From Dipylidium caninum (lineage: Eukaryota; Platyhelminthes; Cestoda; Cyclophyllidea; Dipylidiidae), in assembly GCA_017562135.1 (NCBI GenBank), contig QEYB01001381.1:186001-250000 (forward strand): a stretch of DNA of 64,000 nt, given 5' to 3'. A program made the translations under genes and the position numbers. The notes beneath the pieces were generated by a model. The model did no database searches and was not told where the DNA came from. It saw nothing but the letters and a program-made list of their open reading frames with translations. Below are positions 49,673 through 62,800 of this stretch, one piece after another (the first letter of the stretch is position 1; the number at the start of each line of letters is the position of its first letter).

Positions 49673-50868
49673 TCAGTTCTCTTCTGTTACGAAACGCACT
49701 TGCGACTTTCGCGGAGTAGGCGGAGGTGGTTTTGCAGGGCGTTTCTTAAACTAAAGGGAAAAAAGTTCAGAACCTATTTCTGAAAGTGAAAAATTGGGAT
49801 CTGATATCACGTAGTTCTCTCCTTCCTTTGAGTGGTAACTGCCTACCTTCCTGGCAAGAATAAAACGACGATGGCCTTTCTTCGAGTAAATCATCTTGGA
49901 CTTCTTTTTCTTATTGTTACAGTTTTCATTGGTCTGTTGGCATTTTGTCTGAATTTCGTTCTCAAATTTCGCAGTGACAGATGCCTTGAGTATGGGCACA
50001 AGTTTTGAGATTCCAGCTGCCATGTCACCGGTTTCTTCAGCCGTGGAGGGTGTATTGGTGTGACTTTTCTGAATTCGATGTGGCGAAGGTCTTTTTAAAT
50101 CAGAACTCAGAGGTGGGAAGTTGAACTTCAGGAAATGGCCTTCCTCCTTAATCTGGGGGAACGCAGTGATGAAGTCATTTGTACTGGCCAAGTTATGAAT
50201 GGTGTTACTCACCAGTTCCTCATCCACTACATCGGAGCCGGGGGATTCTTGAAGTGAGGTGGGTTGAACTCGTGGAGAGCTTGAATGTGGGATACTGTGT
50301 AGTCGATTGAGGGATTCTGGGGAGTTCTGGATAATCTGAACCCTGGTATTTGGCGGACTTGATCCCAAGGCAAGGTGAAGTCGTCGGCGAGGCGCGTAGA
50401 TCAACGGTTTCGCTGGAAATCGGCTATCCAGTAGGTTGTAGAGGTTGTTTAGCTGAAGTAGATTTGGGCGTGATGCTACGCAGGTACCAATGGGAAGTTT
50501 CGAGAACAAACCATTTACCTGTTTAAGCATGGTGTTCAAGATGAAGTCAATTCCGGGCTCTCCGTCCATCTGCTTACAAGCGGTCAGTCCGACTGTTAAA
50601 TTGCTTCCATAGACGCATGTCACCACTGCCAGGTCACGGCACATTGACTCCTCGACGCCGCCGTTTTCGGCTACAGAGAGCGAAGTGTGGCTGACAGATG
50701 GTTTTTCCAGGGTTGTTGCTTCTCTGTGGTTCGCTAACCAGGCTTCGATCCGTGCAATCGGTACGCCGCCTGATAGATAGAGGAGGTCCAAATTGCGTTC
50801 TTCTGACGGACTACCATCGTAAAATGAGGAGGTTGGAGGTGAACTGGGACGGTTCACCAGTCGTAGGG
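49673..50868 (-). other. C-terminal exons of the WSD1-like protein with lineage-specific tail
   Basis: The exon 50868-49847 takes a phase-1 donor (at 51893) and codes the last WS/DGAT strand region, then about 200 residues of Ser/Pro-rich sequence without recognised domain. A donor (GCCAGGAAG|GTAGGC) leads over a 96-nt intron to a 26-codon last exon (basic, KKRPAKPPPPTPRK). Read alone, this stretch is a 396-codon open frame that could be mistaken for a separate gene. Confidence 0.65.
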
Positions 50869-53800
50869 CTTGTGAAACGTCCATTTTTTGTGAATTTTGA
50901 CATGATAGACATCCACGGCGTTGGTGGTGTTTGCTTCTCAACCATTTTCTGCCCCCTTCGAAAAAAAGAAACTGTTATCATAGGTTGCCAGCAGATCAAT
51001 TGACCGCGATATGCAATGAGGGGAAACCTATCATTAGTGCACGCCAAATCCTAATTTAAATGCCTACTGAATTATATTAAGTACAATCATAAACAGTTGT
51101 GGCAGTCGGTTGTTTACGATGGCGGCACCTCGAGTGATATGATCTACTGATTTCCGAGCTTGAAGATCGAAAGCAGAAGAAGCGTATCTGATTGCCCCGA
51201 GTGTCTTTCGCGTAATGTGCTTAGAGTCCGTTGTCACCGCAGTACGATATTCTGTTACGAAATTTTTTTGGCATAAAAAATTAACATGAAACATAACAGA
51301 CAAACAAGGGGACACACGCTATGCGGTAAACGAATTCCAGCATAACAATTTTTCTCGCTCGGCCCACTGTATAGCATGCAGGATCGCCAAAAAAATGTTT
51401 TTTGCCGTCAATGACTCTGTCACTTAATATGCACTGCGTTGAGGTTCGTGAATGATGATGATACAAATGTTGACAGCTCCTCTTTCAACCTTTACACCAA
51501 AGTTGCAAAATGACTAGCATGATGTTTCGATGAGCATTAAAAGGCCCCAGGAAAGGGCTTGTGATTACATCTCTTCGGGGGAATTTTTCCCATCAGGTAA
51601 CCATGGTGTAGGGGAAACTAACCAAATCAGACGACATGTGGGAATGTTGAATGTGAATTGGGAAAGGGGGAGCAGGCAGGGTGAGTGGACGAGTAGTTTT
51701 ATTCGAATCGAATGGTTCAACTTCGCAACATTTGCCGGCCAGAGGTCGCCATCACGAGTGCGAATTCGGGTCGCCTAGTGAAATTACATGTACCAGTGAT
51801 AATAGGCAAATAAGAGCGATTAGAATGGGATTTCCAGGAAGCTGGCAAGTTGAAAGTAAAAAACGCTCTCACACAGAATTTATCACACGTACCAGATTTT
51901 GATCTCTTTCCCAAAATTGAGGTAGTGGAAGTGTCTACGCTCCCAGTGCCCTCCAAGGAGACGGCAGTGAAAATGACACTGCACTTGGAAGCGCTGCCCA
52001 ACAGAAGACTATCTGCTCGCAGAGCCATCCAATGAGGCAGGAGAAGATGGAGAATATTGCGTGTCCAGGCTAGTGTCACAGCCACAGCCGTTCTCTGAAG
52101 TGTGAGGATCCGTTGGTGCACACGCCAGAGGCGTGGGATCATGCCCTCCTCACTCAAGGGCAATTGCATCGGTGCGAAGATACAGTGTGCTGGCGGTCCG
52201 TTTGCAATTTCGTTGAGAGCGGTCAACGCCTCGTGGTGATCTGATTCATGACCTTCGTTTTCACTCTCGACGGCTTTCCCATGACGACCCATTTGTAGCA
52301 GTCGCTCACAGCATAGCTCGAAGTTGGGTGTTGAGGTGCTAGCCCGGATGAGGAGATCGGGAGGAGTCTTCAGTCCCGAAGTCTACTCAATGGAAAAAAA
52401 AGACCTTGCAGTCCCCTCACTCTTTCTACATTTTCAATTCCCTCTTGAAGAGTGTCTATGTCAGAGGTTTGATGTTACTTGATTCATCACGACGTCAAGA
52501 AACCTCAGAAGGCGACGTTGTGCTGGGCTAGCCGGGGACCCAGCCCTCAGCGGGGATATTCGGGGTGTGAAAGGGGCAGAAGCGGTTCACATATTGTACG
52601 ACCGGGTTCTTGCACATATTCAATTATTACATACATATAAACAGGAGTTGTCAAAATAAACGAAATCTCACTCATCGTCTACACGACAGTAGCTGCAGTC
52701 GTGACAAGCAGATAGTCAAGGCGAGTATCGTCCGTCTCTGAGTAATAAAATTCGAGAGAATTTCTCTGACGACTTATCACGACACTTGGGTGAAGGGCTT
52801 TATTTCGAAGGGGTGGATTAAAACACACTTGCATTGGAAATACACTACTATCCATGGGTGTAAGTGAAGGTGTCGATTAGAATGGTGAGGATGAAACCTA
52901 GTCGGATTGGTTGGTCAGGTGATTTGACACCCAAATGAAAGCTTTGAAAGTCTTCCAGCCAACCTCAGAGCCTGGCACTTCTTCCACTGACTGGAGACTT
53001 TAAGGAAAGTTATAATTCCCCCCTCTCTCCTCCCCTCCTCTCCCCTCCCCTTCCCCCTGCGAATTGGTGGGAACGCCAAGTGACTTTTGTGAATAAACAT
53101 CAAACCTTAGGAACAATAAAAGGAAGACGTCTGGAGGGAATGCTGGAATGTGCAATGATTCACGACAGCCGAGCTGGGGAAATGTGCTTCATCTACCTGC
53201 ATTCTGTCCAGTTTCGAGAGCTACACCAGGCTTGCTAGTAGGAAGCGATTATATTTCAAGGGAGAGACGACGAATTCAAAAAGGCAGCTCGTTTCGACCT
53301 CCGAAGGAGGGTTCACTCCAATGACGTCTGGCCTCTCCCTGGGTAGACGTTACTAAGGATCAAACCACATTTGTGGTGCTTACAAAATTTCGTTTGAGTG
53401 AGGGAGTTTATCTATTAAAGGACAATCTGACTTCGTTTGCGCACCATCACCGCAGGGTGGAAAAGGGGCGGAAGGACAACAGAGAGGACCAATTATGGGG
53501 CGAGATGTGCACCAGCACGATTCGAAAACCGGTTCCCCCCCCCCCCCGCCCCGCCCGATGGATGGTCTATTTTCTCGCACAACTTCTTTTCGTCGTTTGT
53601 AATAAAGAAGCTTTAGCGACAAATTCTAGGTGGACTCTTACTGTACGAAAAGTTGAATTGGAAGCCCCCCTTGTTGCGTTCATTACCGTTAATAAGGCCA
53701 CAAACAATTAAGGACAAAAGCTATCAGCGACAATTCGATGAAATGCGTAGAAAAACAGTTTCTTTTATCCTAATAACCATGTCAATTTTTCAAACCTATG

Positions 53801-56800
53801 ATTAAATAGTTAGGTCAGCAAAGTAAACGTTTTAATGAATAAAAACCGGGCTTACTCCTACCTCCTGATAGGCCCTCAATGCTCCGGCCAGGAGGCTCAT
53901 CGCGATTTCGGAGAAACTGGCTCTCGTAATCTTCTGCACATGTAGCAGCTTATCCAACGGCAGTTGAATTCGTCGAAAGACTTGGTTTTGAATAAGAGCT
54001 GTTGGTGTTTCAAACTCGCTTGGGTTCGGTCGAACCAGCGAAGGCAAGAGACCCAAATCTGCCGGCACCATCATGAGGTTGTGCAGCATGAGGAAGGGGC
54101 CCAACAGGAGGGCGCGCATCACCTCTCGTCGCAACGCATTGAGTTCTCGAAACCATGCGCAAAAACAGGACAAATATGTGCGCACATTGTTGGCGCCATG
54201 TGAATTGTTTGAAGGGGGCGGTTTTTCCGGGTGTGCTTCCCATTCTAACGAGGATTCTGAAATACGCACTTTGAAGATGGATGACGTGGAGGGCCGCCTG
54301 TTGCTCTCGATGTCTAAGTACGTAAAACAAGGTTGACTTAAGCTCGAATTTGTGATTGAATACTCGTTCTAGTCGCATTCCGTCCCACGATTCGCCGCAA
54401 ATTTGTTAACCTCATAAATGTTTGGAAATCAGCATGTAATTAACACACAATTAGTTGTGGTGAAAAACGGCTTACGCACTAAGCTCATCACGATCAAGAA
54501 GTGAAGATCAGTGGAGTGACACTATTGAGCACAAACAATCACTCTTCCATGTGCTCCTAACTTACAATTCCAACAGGATTTTGGTGTAGAGAAGGGAAGA
54601 AAAAGCAAAACGGGGAAAACCGAAACTGGACATATATGGTGTTAACAGACAAAAGTCTTGGAACGGAAGACAGGAGGCAAGAAATATTTTTCTTCCTTTC
54701 CCATAGCCCACACAAACTGTGTGCCATCTTTGGTGCGACAAAAGAATATGCGCCGCGGGTTTATGTGTACACGTTCACCTCGAGTTTTCCACAAAGAATT
54801 CCCAAAAATAGCCTAACCTTCCCTCCGTCCTTTCCTCCTTCATTCCTTTAACCCTACAGCATTTCGCGCCGAACTTGTCTGCTACTTATGTGCGACTACT
54901 TGCCCACCGCACATTTTCGCACTTGAAAATAGCCTTGCCAAAAGTAAATTTCAACATTTTTAAGAATTATAAATAAGATGAGGAGGGAATAAGCTCATTT
55001 TCGTGATTAAATTGGGATACTTTTAATCGAGCATTTGTTATAGTACCCTACATCATTAGGACGCGTAAACGAGGCTGTTTCAAACTCGTTAGATAATCAT
55101 AATTGAGGATTAGGCATGTCGATGCCTTAATAAAAAGTTCCGCGACATTTCCGTCTCTTAGAAATCCTGAGTTTCTTTCTTTCTAGAAGTTTCTTCATGA
55201 ATGACTACCATACGTACGGTTATATGGAACCTATGTGGAGCTAAACGCCTACTTAACCGAAAAAGACACAATAAAGGGCCACTCAACGGGGTAGTTGATA
55301 AAAGCAGAAGAGCAACAGCAGGATCCGAGCGAAGAAGTCACAAACCACAAGGCCTTTGATTGGCCAGTCCGGTCCACAAACGGCCTCGTGAACCGATGAC
55401 CGCAAACAGACTTGCCTGCACCACGAATGGAGGCCCCTCATTGGCTCCGCCATACATGCACGCCAAGCTACACGCGTTATGGCCTCAGTTAAAGGGATTT
55501 GCAAAATTTGTCTGACTTGAAGGCATCACACATAACTTGGGTCTAGACAAGGGATTTATCTTCCGAAAGAATAAGCCCTGACAAACCTAAACACGTGCAC
55601 AAATCTCATGAAGGGATACTGAAAATGTTGCAACCTAAAAAGAACATTGTTAACCATAAAACACAGGGATATTTTAACCTGATTGGAGTAGACGTATGCC
55701 ACAGTCAGGGGGTTGAAATATTTAATCTTTGAGTCTCCAGACTGTTAAAACAACATGGGCATCTGCAGACGATCTCGCACTCAGCCCCCAAACACCCCCT
55801 ACGTGGGAGCACACATCGCTTAACCGTAACCTCGAAGATGTGACTGCAAAAAACCCCGGTAGTGAAATAGTGTTGAGGGGACATGGAGGACAAAGACCCT
55901 CGTTAAGTGGCAGAACTTCAGGGCAAATTTCCAACACCCAGGTTTCGGGTATAAAATACTCCCAACTTTTGAGCATTGCCATTACATGTGCCCAAAGATA
56001 ACATCAGCCAATGCGAAGTGGGAGGGAGTTGGTGCAGCTTAGGCTTCCCGTAACTGCTTGACTTGACAGGAAATACACGTGTGATTCGCCTTCCCAGTAC
56101 TCCAGTAACCTCCCAAGGAAGCGGTTGGAATGTGTGGAGCGAGCGCATCACTACGTGTGAGAGGCCGCAGTCACATTTCATCCTTCCTCCCTTAAAGGCA
56201 CAACTCCTTCCTCTTGACTCACCTTGCTAAGCAATTTCGACGAAATATAAAAAACCGCAAAATAGACGAAAGCAATTTATCCATCCTCCCTCATGGTAGA
56301 GAGTTAACCTTCGGTAGTAGACTGTTTATTAAATGGCAAAGCCGATGACATTTCGGCTTACATTCTGCCGAAAATGCCTGCTATAGATATTCTATCAGCA
56401 AAAACACTTCAAAAAGGGAGGAAGAAGTTGATGCCAGATGAAAAAGGATGTGGGGATTGGTCTCGTTGTGACAGTGCCTTTTATCTCCCCATAGGTGGAA
56501 AATGCGAAATTCGTCCATTTCACATGGGCCAGTAATGTCATCACCACATTTACTTGGAATAAACAAATACACGAAAAGCAGACAATTTCATCATAGTGTT
56601 GATTGAAAACCTTGTTAAGAAAGAGGAAGTTCAGCGGAGATAAGGTTGCCCAGTTACCGATCTTGTGTCGCCCTCTTGGTGTCATAACAAGCGACATCTG
56701 CGCGGCTTATCACCCGCGGACAGGAGGACGAGAGGCCAGCGGGCATGGCCGAACAGACGTGATATTAACAACTCGCGGTATAAATTACTTCTGTTGGAGG

Positions 56801-59800
56801 AAGCAACACAGGTTGGCACATACAGTCATGCTCTTTGTCGGCAAAGCCACTTTGCCGTCCGCCCTCCGCGAGTTCCGCCCTCCGCGAGTTGGCTACCTCA
56901 ACCACCAGAACTTCTACGGCGCCTCTTCAATTGCCCTTCTTCTTTATACCATCCAACCTCGAATTTTACCATGTTTGAGAAAGGAAGCCTTGTTCCTCAA
57001 GACTGGATGGCAATACTTGACGAACTAGGCTAAGGGGGCTGTTTACCTCTCCTAAATACCCTCTAAGTGGTCACTTTACAGACCATTCCGTGTGTCTGCA
57101 GACACACAAGAAGAGGCTATGCGGCATAGCCTCTGCTATCGGCCAAACTGGCATTTGCCTTGGTGTCGCGAGGTCCGTCCTGTCCCCAGTTGGGACGAAT
57201 CCAGTCAGTCGAGCTCAGAGGAGCTCGTGGCTGAGCGAGCGCAAGCCGCCGAGGCGAGGGGGAAGCGGCGGTCGCTGGAGGATCGGTGCAGTTAATTGTG
57301 CCCATTTATAATGCGGCGAAGTCGAGGGGACTGTGCCTCGGTTTGCGCGAGTGTTAGGGAGAGGCCGGAGACAGGAATTTGTGTATGTCTATTAGTCACG
57401 TATTGCCCGTAGTGCCAGTTATGTGCACAGTTGAAAACACGGCTTCTCCTATGTAAATATCCCGCACGACTAGTCTACCTGTTTCTCGAGCCCAACGAAC
57501 ACCCCAGGCTCGTTTGAAATACCCTCGTTGAGAAGTTATTCGGCTGAGTCGAGTAGCGGACACGGTTTGGACAAAGGCTCAGGGAGATCGTGGTATCATT
57601 TCCTGTAGAAGTTCCAAGAGAAAACGTTTAATTGATGGGTGGAATTTGGGGAATGCCCAAGCTCCTGGCCAACTTCCTCGCCCAAAAACTTGCCAGACTG
57701 GCGCCTTTTCCTCCCCAATTCCGCCAACACCTGCGAGGTTACACGAGGTGTTGTGTAGGTGTTCAACAGAAGGCGTATCACATGACACAGCGTAGTTACA
57801 TTGCGGAGCTAGAAATTGTCAGCAGTGATTTCGGATGCATGCCGAGCAGTTTGCACTTGTCCCGACTCTCCACGTTGCCGTGTTGCTACTACTTTTGGAA
57901 AGACGTTTTAAAAGAACGTCTGTTTACCTGCTTTTTAATCCACAAACGCTGCCTGATCTATTCTGATTTTCCCCCACAAACCTGTCGTTTTTGTGGGGCT
58001 AGGTAAAAGCTCTTTGCAAACAGACGCGAAAAAACGAGATCAAATGGGCATCGCAATTGTTCGTCTTCTGCTGGAGATTCAAATCGGTCCCAGAAGATGA
58101 CGAGAGCGATGAAATTTGCTAAAAATATCGGTTCAAGGGCAGAATCTGGCCTCCTCCCCTTCCCTGCCTGAACAAATAGATTAAGCCGCAGGTTAACAAG
58201 TGGTCCTTCATTGCTCCTGTCAGTCCATTTAACGGGCCTAAGGATCGCAACAACATCTTGCGCCTTCTCCAATTGCTGCGCCCAGGTGGTTCATCCACGG
58301 CATCTTGAGAGGAGGAGGAGGGCACATTCTGGCTGAATGACCTCATAACAGTAAATTTATTTCACTGCACCAGAAGTTCAGTCACAAATCACTCTACGTC
58401 GACTCGGCGACCGTCTGCGAGGCCTCCAGCCAGCCTGTGCGTCACTGAAGGACGCCGGCCAACCTGAAGTGAACCCGACCCCGCGAGGTCAGGCGGTCCG
58501 GGGGCGCCTCATCGCGCACAGGGGTTATTCGACCAACTTTGGTCCACATCGACAATAACCTAAGCCCATGCGCCTCAGAAGACATCAAATCACCAAATTG
58601 TTTGGATGGCAGAATGCACTGAACTATGATTGTGGGCATCGTCCAATCCTTGAGAGCAAAATGTCCATCCACCCAGGGGGCGAAAATCGGAGCAGAGGAA
58701 AACCGAGAAACCCCACGGGGACAGCAACCGAGTGCTGACGATGTCAGCGATGTTGGACAAGTCACGATTGACAGAGAGTGGCCAAGACGGCCCTCCAACG
58801 AGGGGCTTCTGAAGATGTCTGGGACTTCTCCTCTTACACTTTGACAAGTTAACTCTTCGTTGCGGGACTGGGAAGCGTTTCCCTCAAGCTGATCTTAACG
58901 TTTTGGTTGCTACTGTGGCATAAGGCGATTTTAACTTCAAGATCACTGTCCCTACTTGGGACATAGCAATGCGCTACGAAATCACCCATACGACGATAAC
59001 AAAGTCCACATCCTTAGGACACTCAGGTCAGCAGCCGGATTTTATGTCCTCTCAGAAGCTAACCCATTAAGAAGGGGGAGATGGTTTACCGTCAACTTTT
59101 CCCAATGTTCCGGGCTCTACACAGTTCAGCGAACTTTCTTTTGCCTCCTCAAACGTCCCTTCGGAGAGTAAGATGGTGAGGAATTCCACCAAACTCTGCG
59201 CGTCATCGGTGATGGCTGAGTGCACCCGGAAGACAATGAGGCTCCCCGTCGGTATGGGTCCAATTCCATGACGTCCGGCACCCATGCTGCCCGCAACACT
59301 GAGGCTGCTGCTGCAAACTGAGGAGCCCGGAGAGTTTCGTCTACAGCCGTTCATCCGATCAGCCGAGGTGACACTGAGGGTGTCCGCTGGTGTCCGTTTG
59401 GGACGGCTGTTACGCCAGGGCGCGAGGAAGTCTTTCTCTTGCCAACTGGTCGGAGAGAATGGCGACTCGATCCGTCGGACAGTCAGAGCATCTTTCTGTC
59501 GAGAAGTGGGAGGATATACAATTTAAAAGTTTCTCTTCCACCCGAAAATTGTCAATTTGAAGTGCGTTTCATGGGTTGGACTTTCCCTTAAATCCACATT
59601 TTTTCAATGAGATTTGACGTGACTATTTGCTACACCCGCCTCGTATAGGCGGAGGCGTTACAAAGGCCGCTGAGAAAGGAGGCAGGCAAACCCGGTGGGA
59701 TCCCCCAATTGAGAAATAAATTTCTGGTAAACGGGAAATACCGTATCTCTGCCTATTGCCGTATATTCCTCCATCTTCCATCATGCGGATGACCAAACTG

Positions 59801-62800
59801 ATCATTCCTAACACGTTGGTCCTGTCATGAAGACTGGAAATCGTATCGGAATCGTAGTGTCAGCGGCCTTTGATATCAAAATATGAGATTTTATTATCTT
59901 CCGCAGAAGAGAAACATTAATTTAAATGATTTCGAACTTTATATTCCCCGATTTCTTGCACTTAGACCCGATGACATGACCTCGGATGGGCGCCGATTGC
60001 ATACCGGCGGTTGTGCACGTTAGCGCAGAACCTCGAGCCCCTTGGGACAATGGACAAAGGTAGTGGAGGTGGAGAGGAAGGGAGACTTCTTCGCCTGGAA
60101 GGCCGCTTTAGATGTCGGACAAGTCGTGTCTACAATCTTGGATGGTCGAATAGACTGAAGCCCAATTTGATGCGACTAAGTGGTGTCTTCTTCTGTCAAA
60201 CAAAGACGAGTTTGGCCCCTGAAAGTAACCCACTTATTCAACACAATAAAGTTTCCACAAATTGTCCAGTTCGTGCAATAAGGACGCGGGTGGTGGGTCT
60301 GAATGTTTTGGTGGGTACTGTGAGGTGGGGAAGTGTAACTTTTCAGCCCTTCCTGTTACTGTCAGAGATGGGAGTGACACGGAGATAACCGTCGATGCGA
60401 GACAGTGTCCACCAACTAGAATAACCCCCGAAAAGCAGTCACTCATGATGCGGTTCACCTTGAAGGGAACCGGGCAATAAAGTGTTCTGACCGCAAAACC
60501 TGGATGCCCTACGTGCCTCGTCTGCGAAATAGGACGTCTGCGAAATAGGACTGGCGGCCATTCCATCGGCTGGATCTGATGAAGGAGCTCGTTAAGATGG
60601 ATGGACGACAAGGCGTGTTGATGGCTGGGCTGTACGCCGACACGCCTCTTCCTTAAAGATCGTTCTCAAGAAATCTGCGTCCTGACGCAGGAACTCCTTC
60701 CTATGCCTTCTTGGGCTCATAAGGAGGGTTTCTCACTCCCCCCTCCCTGCCCTCTCTGATGAGGATCACTGCGCCTTTTGAGAGAGTTCATAATTCTTCC
60801 TCTCTCTGTCTTCCTTTCTAAGTGGAACGATTACGTTTTCCGTAGAAAGGTGACGTTGAACGCATATACTACTTGTGTGTCAGAATAAGTAGTAGCAGAG
60901 GTGGTATTGTACATTACAGTCAATTACAATAAAGACTGACTCCAGATTATAAGCAGTAAAATGGGAAAGAATTCCAACGGTGCTGCTGTGACCCGCGAGT
61001 TTCCGGCATTTAAGCGCACTTAACTCGGCGTTATACTTTAAGTTTAGATGGCGATTTAAGCATTGAGTAGTCCATTTCACCTCCCACCTCCCCAAATGAG
61101 GGACAAATAATACATCCAACTCGTTAAACTTTAAAAAATGCCATCAACGGCACCATTTCGCTTTACCTCTACCACTGGAAGGACCTGAGTGGCGGAGGAG
61201 GAGGAGAAGGAGGAGGAGGAGAAGGAGGAGGAGGAGAGGAGGAAGCAAAGACCACGCACAATGTCAAGATTAATTAGAGGGTGTGGTTGACATTTCTTCT
61301 TGATTTTGCTTGTTAAAAACTATCAAGTCGGACGCCTGTTTGCTAATGCCGACCATTATTTAGCGTCTGACTCCAAAGTGACATTCTTTTGTCAAGAAAA
61401 ACATAGTTGAAATGGCTACTTTTTCAAGTCTCGTTAAAATCGCTAACATGAAGAATTTGCGAGTTGTTTCTTGCGCTCCCTACGGGAGGTGAAACAAGAC
61501 GATTGCGAATATAATTTGAGGATTTGTGATCTCGATCACTCAGAATCTCATGCTCAGAGGCACAACCTTTGAAGTGGGTCCTCGCGAGGAACTGGTAGAA
61601 GCCCTAACGCCTTGAAATGATTCTCACCTTGTTTTCTTCTACTAAATTTCTACAATTCACCTTAACACTTTACAACCACTTCCGTTGGGCCATTCACAAT
61701 CTGAGGAAGTTGACTACAAAGTCCAACCTGATGATCCTGCGGGAAGGCGAATTGAGAGATGCTTCTGCTGCTCGAAATGCGAACATGGACAGACTTGGTA
61801 CTTTCTGAGGACCAAATTAAACCCAGACTGGATTCTTGGACTGGCCGGGAGTCTAAATTTCACACGCCTTAATACGTAATCCAGACGCTTGAATATTTTT
61901 TCTGTCTACGTTAACAACTCGTCAATCGCATTCACTTCCTCACCAGACTGAAAAAGTGTTTGTACAGAGCGTCTTTCCTCTGACCGATTTACAAATAACC
62001 ACGCCTTCCCAATTCTCCCCCTGCGCCCAAATGTGTGTGTTGAAGAAGTGCCGACTAAAGGTGCGCTCCCCTTCACGTGATATACGTATTCCCGCGGATG
62101 TGGTCATTGTGGTCATTGTGGCGGTGGTTGAATTCAAGCAGGTGCATTCTCCGTAATTTCTCGTTTACCCGTTCTCGGTATGATTTGAATTAGTCGTCAA
62201 ACGTGATAGGATGATGATCCCGAGGGGAAGGTCGATATAGACAGATGAGGGGCCCCAAAGCCTAGGTGACGTCGGCCATCACAGACGCATTGGACACCGT
62301 TTTCAAAACGTCAGAGATGCTCAAATTGGTCGATTTCATAATCTATTCTGTGGCACTGAGCAGAAAGCACAGTGTTAGGATAGGAAGAATAGCGAGTTAG
62401 TGACTTACATTATCGTGATAGTCCTCCACAAGATGGACTTGCCAGAGTGGACGGTTCAAAGGGAAACCTACGGCGGTTAGTTGTCCAACCAACAACTCCA
62501 CCGGGTCCTTCTCTACCTCCACCATGCCCTCCTCCTCCGGAGGCCTTTTCTTTGGTGACAGACGTCTTCCGTAGCCCGGACGGTTTGATCCCACAAGGTA
62601 GGCCGGTACCACGTGCTCATCAATGTCCACCGAGTGGCACCTAACAGAGCAGAGATGAACTGTCACGCCACTCCCAAGAGCCTGTATGAAAGCCAGGAGG
62701 AGTTAGCTCACCGCTCCCAGGCATAGCCGGTTGGCAATTGGACAACGGTTTGTTGCAGTCTCTCCGTAAACCACCTTTCCATGCCGCGAGTAACACGTGC

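Larger units (their letters stand above)
59496..62408. other. 2.9-kb intron of the WSD1-like gene
   Basis: Flanking exons join in phase 0. It contains overlapping open frames on both strands near 60011-60611 without recognisable product, a 16-bp tandem duplication at 60520 and a purine repeat at 61191. Confidence 0.45.

Noticed and set aside
49751..50941. 396-codon minus-strand open frame as a separate gene
   Set aside because: Its first part carries the C-terminal WS/DGAT pattern and accepts the phase-1 donor at 51893, so I merged it into the WSD1-like gene.
57632..58847. several open frames of 100-125 codons on both strands
   Set aside because: The 59495-59090 and 54313-53856 exons join directly in phase, and none of these frames matches the expected domain order.
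60011..60611. overlapping 125-codon open frames on both strands
   Set aside because: Neither shows a domain or splice-consistent neighbours; they lie in an intron of the WSD1-like gene.
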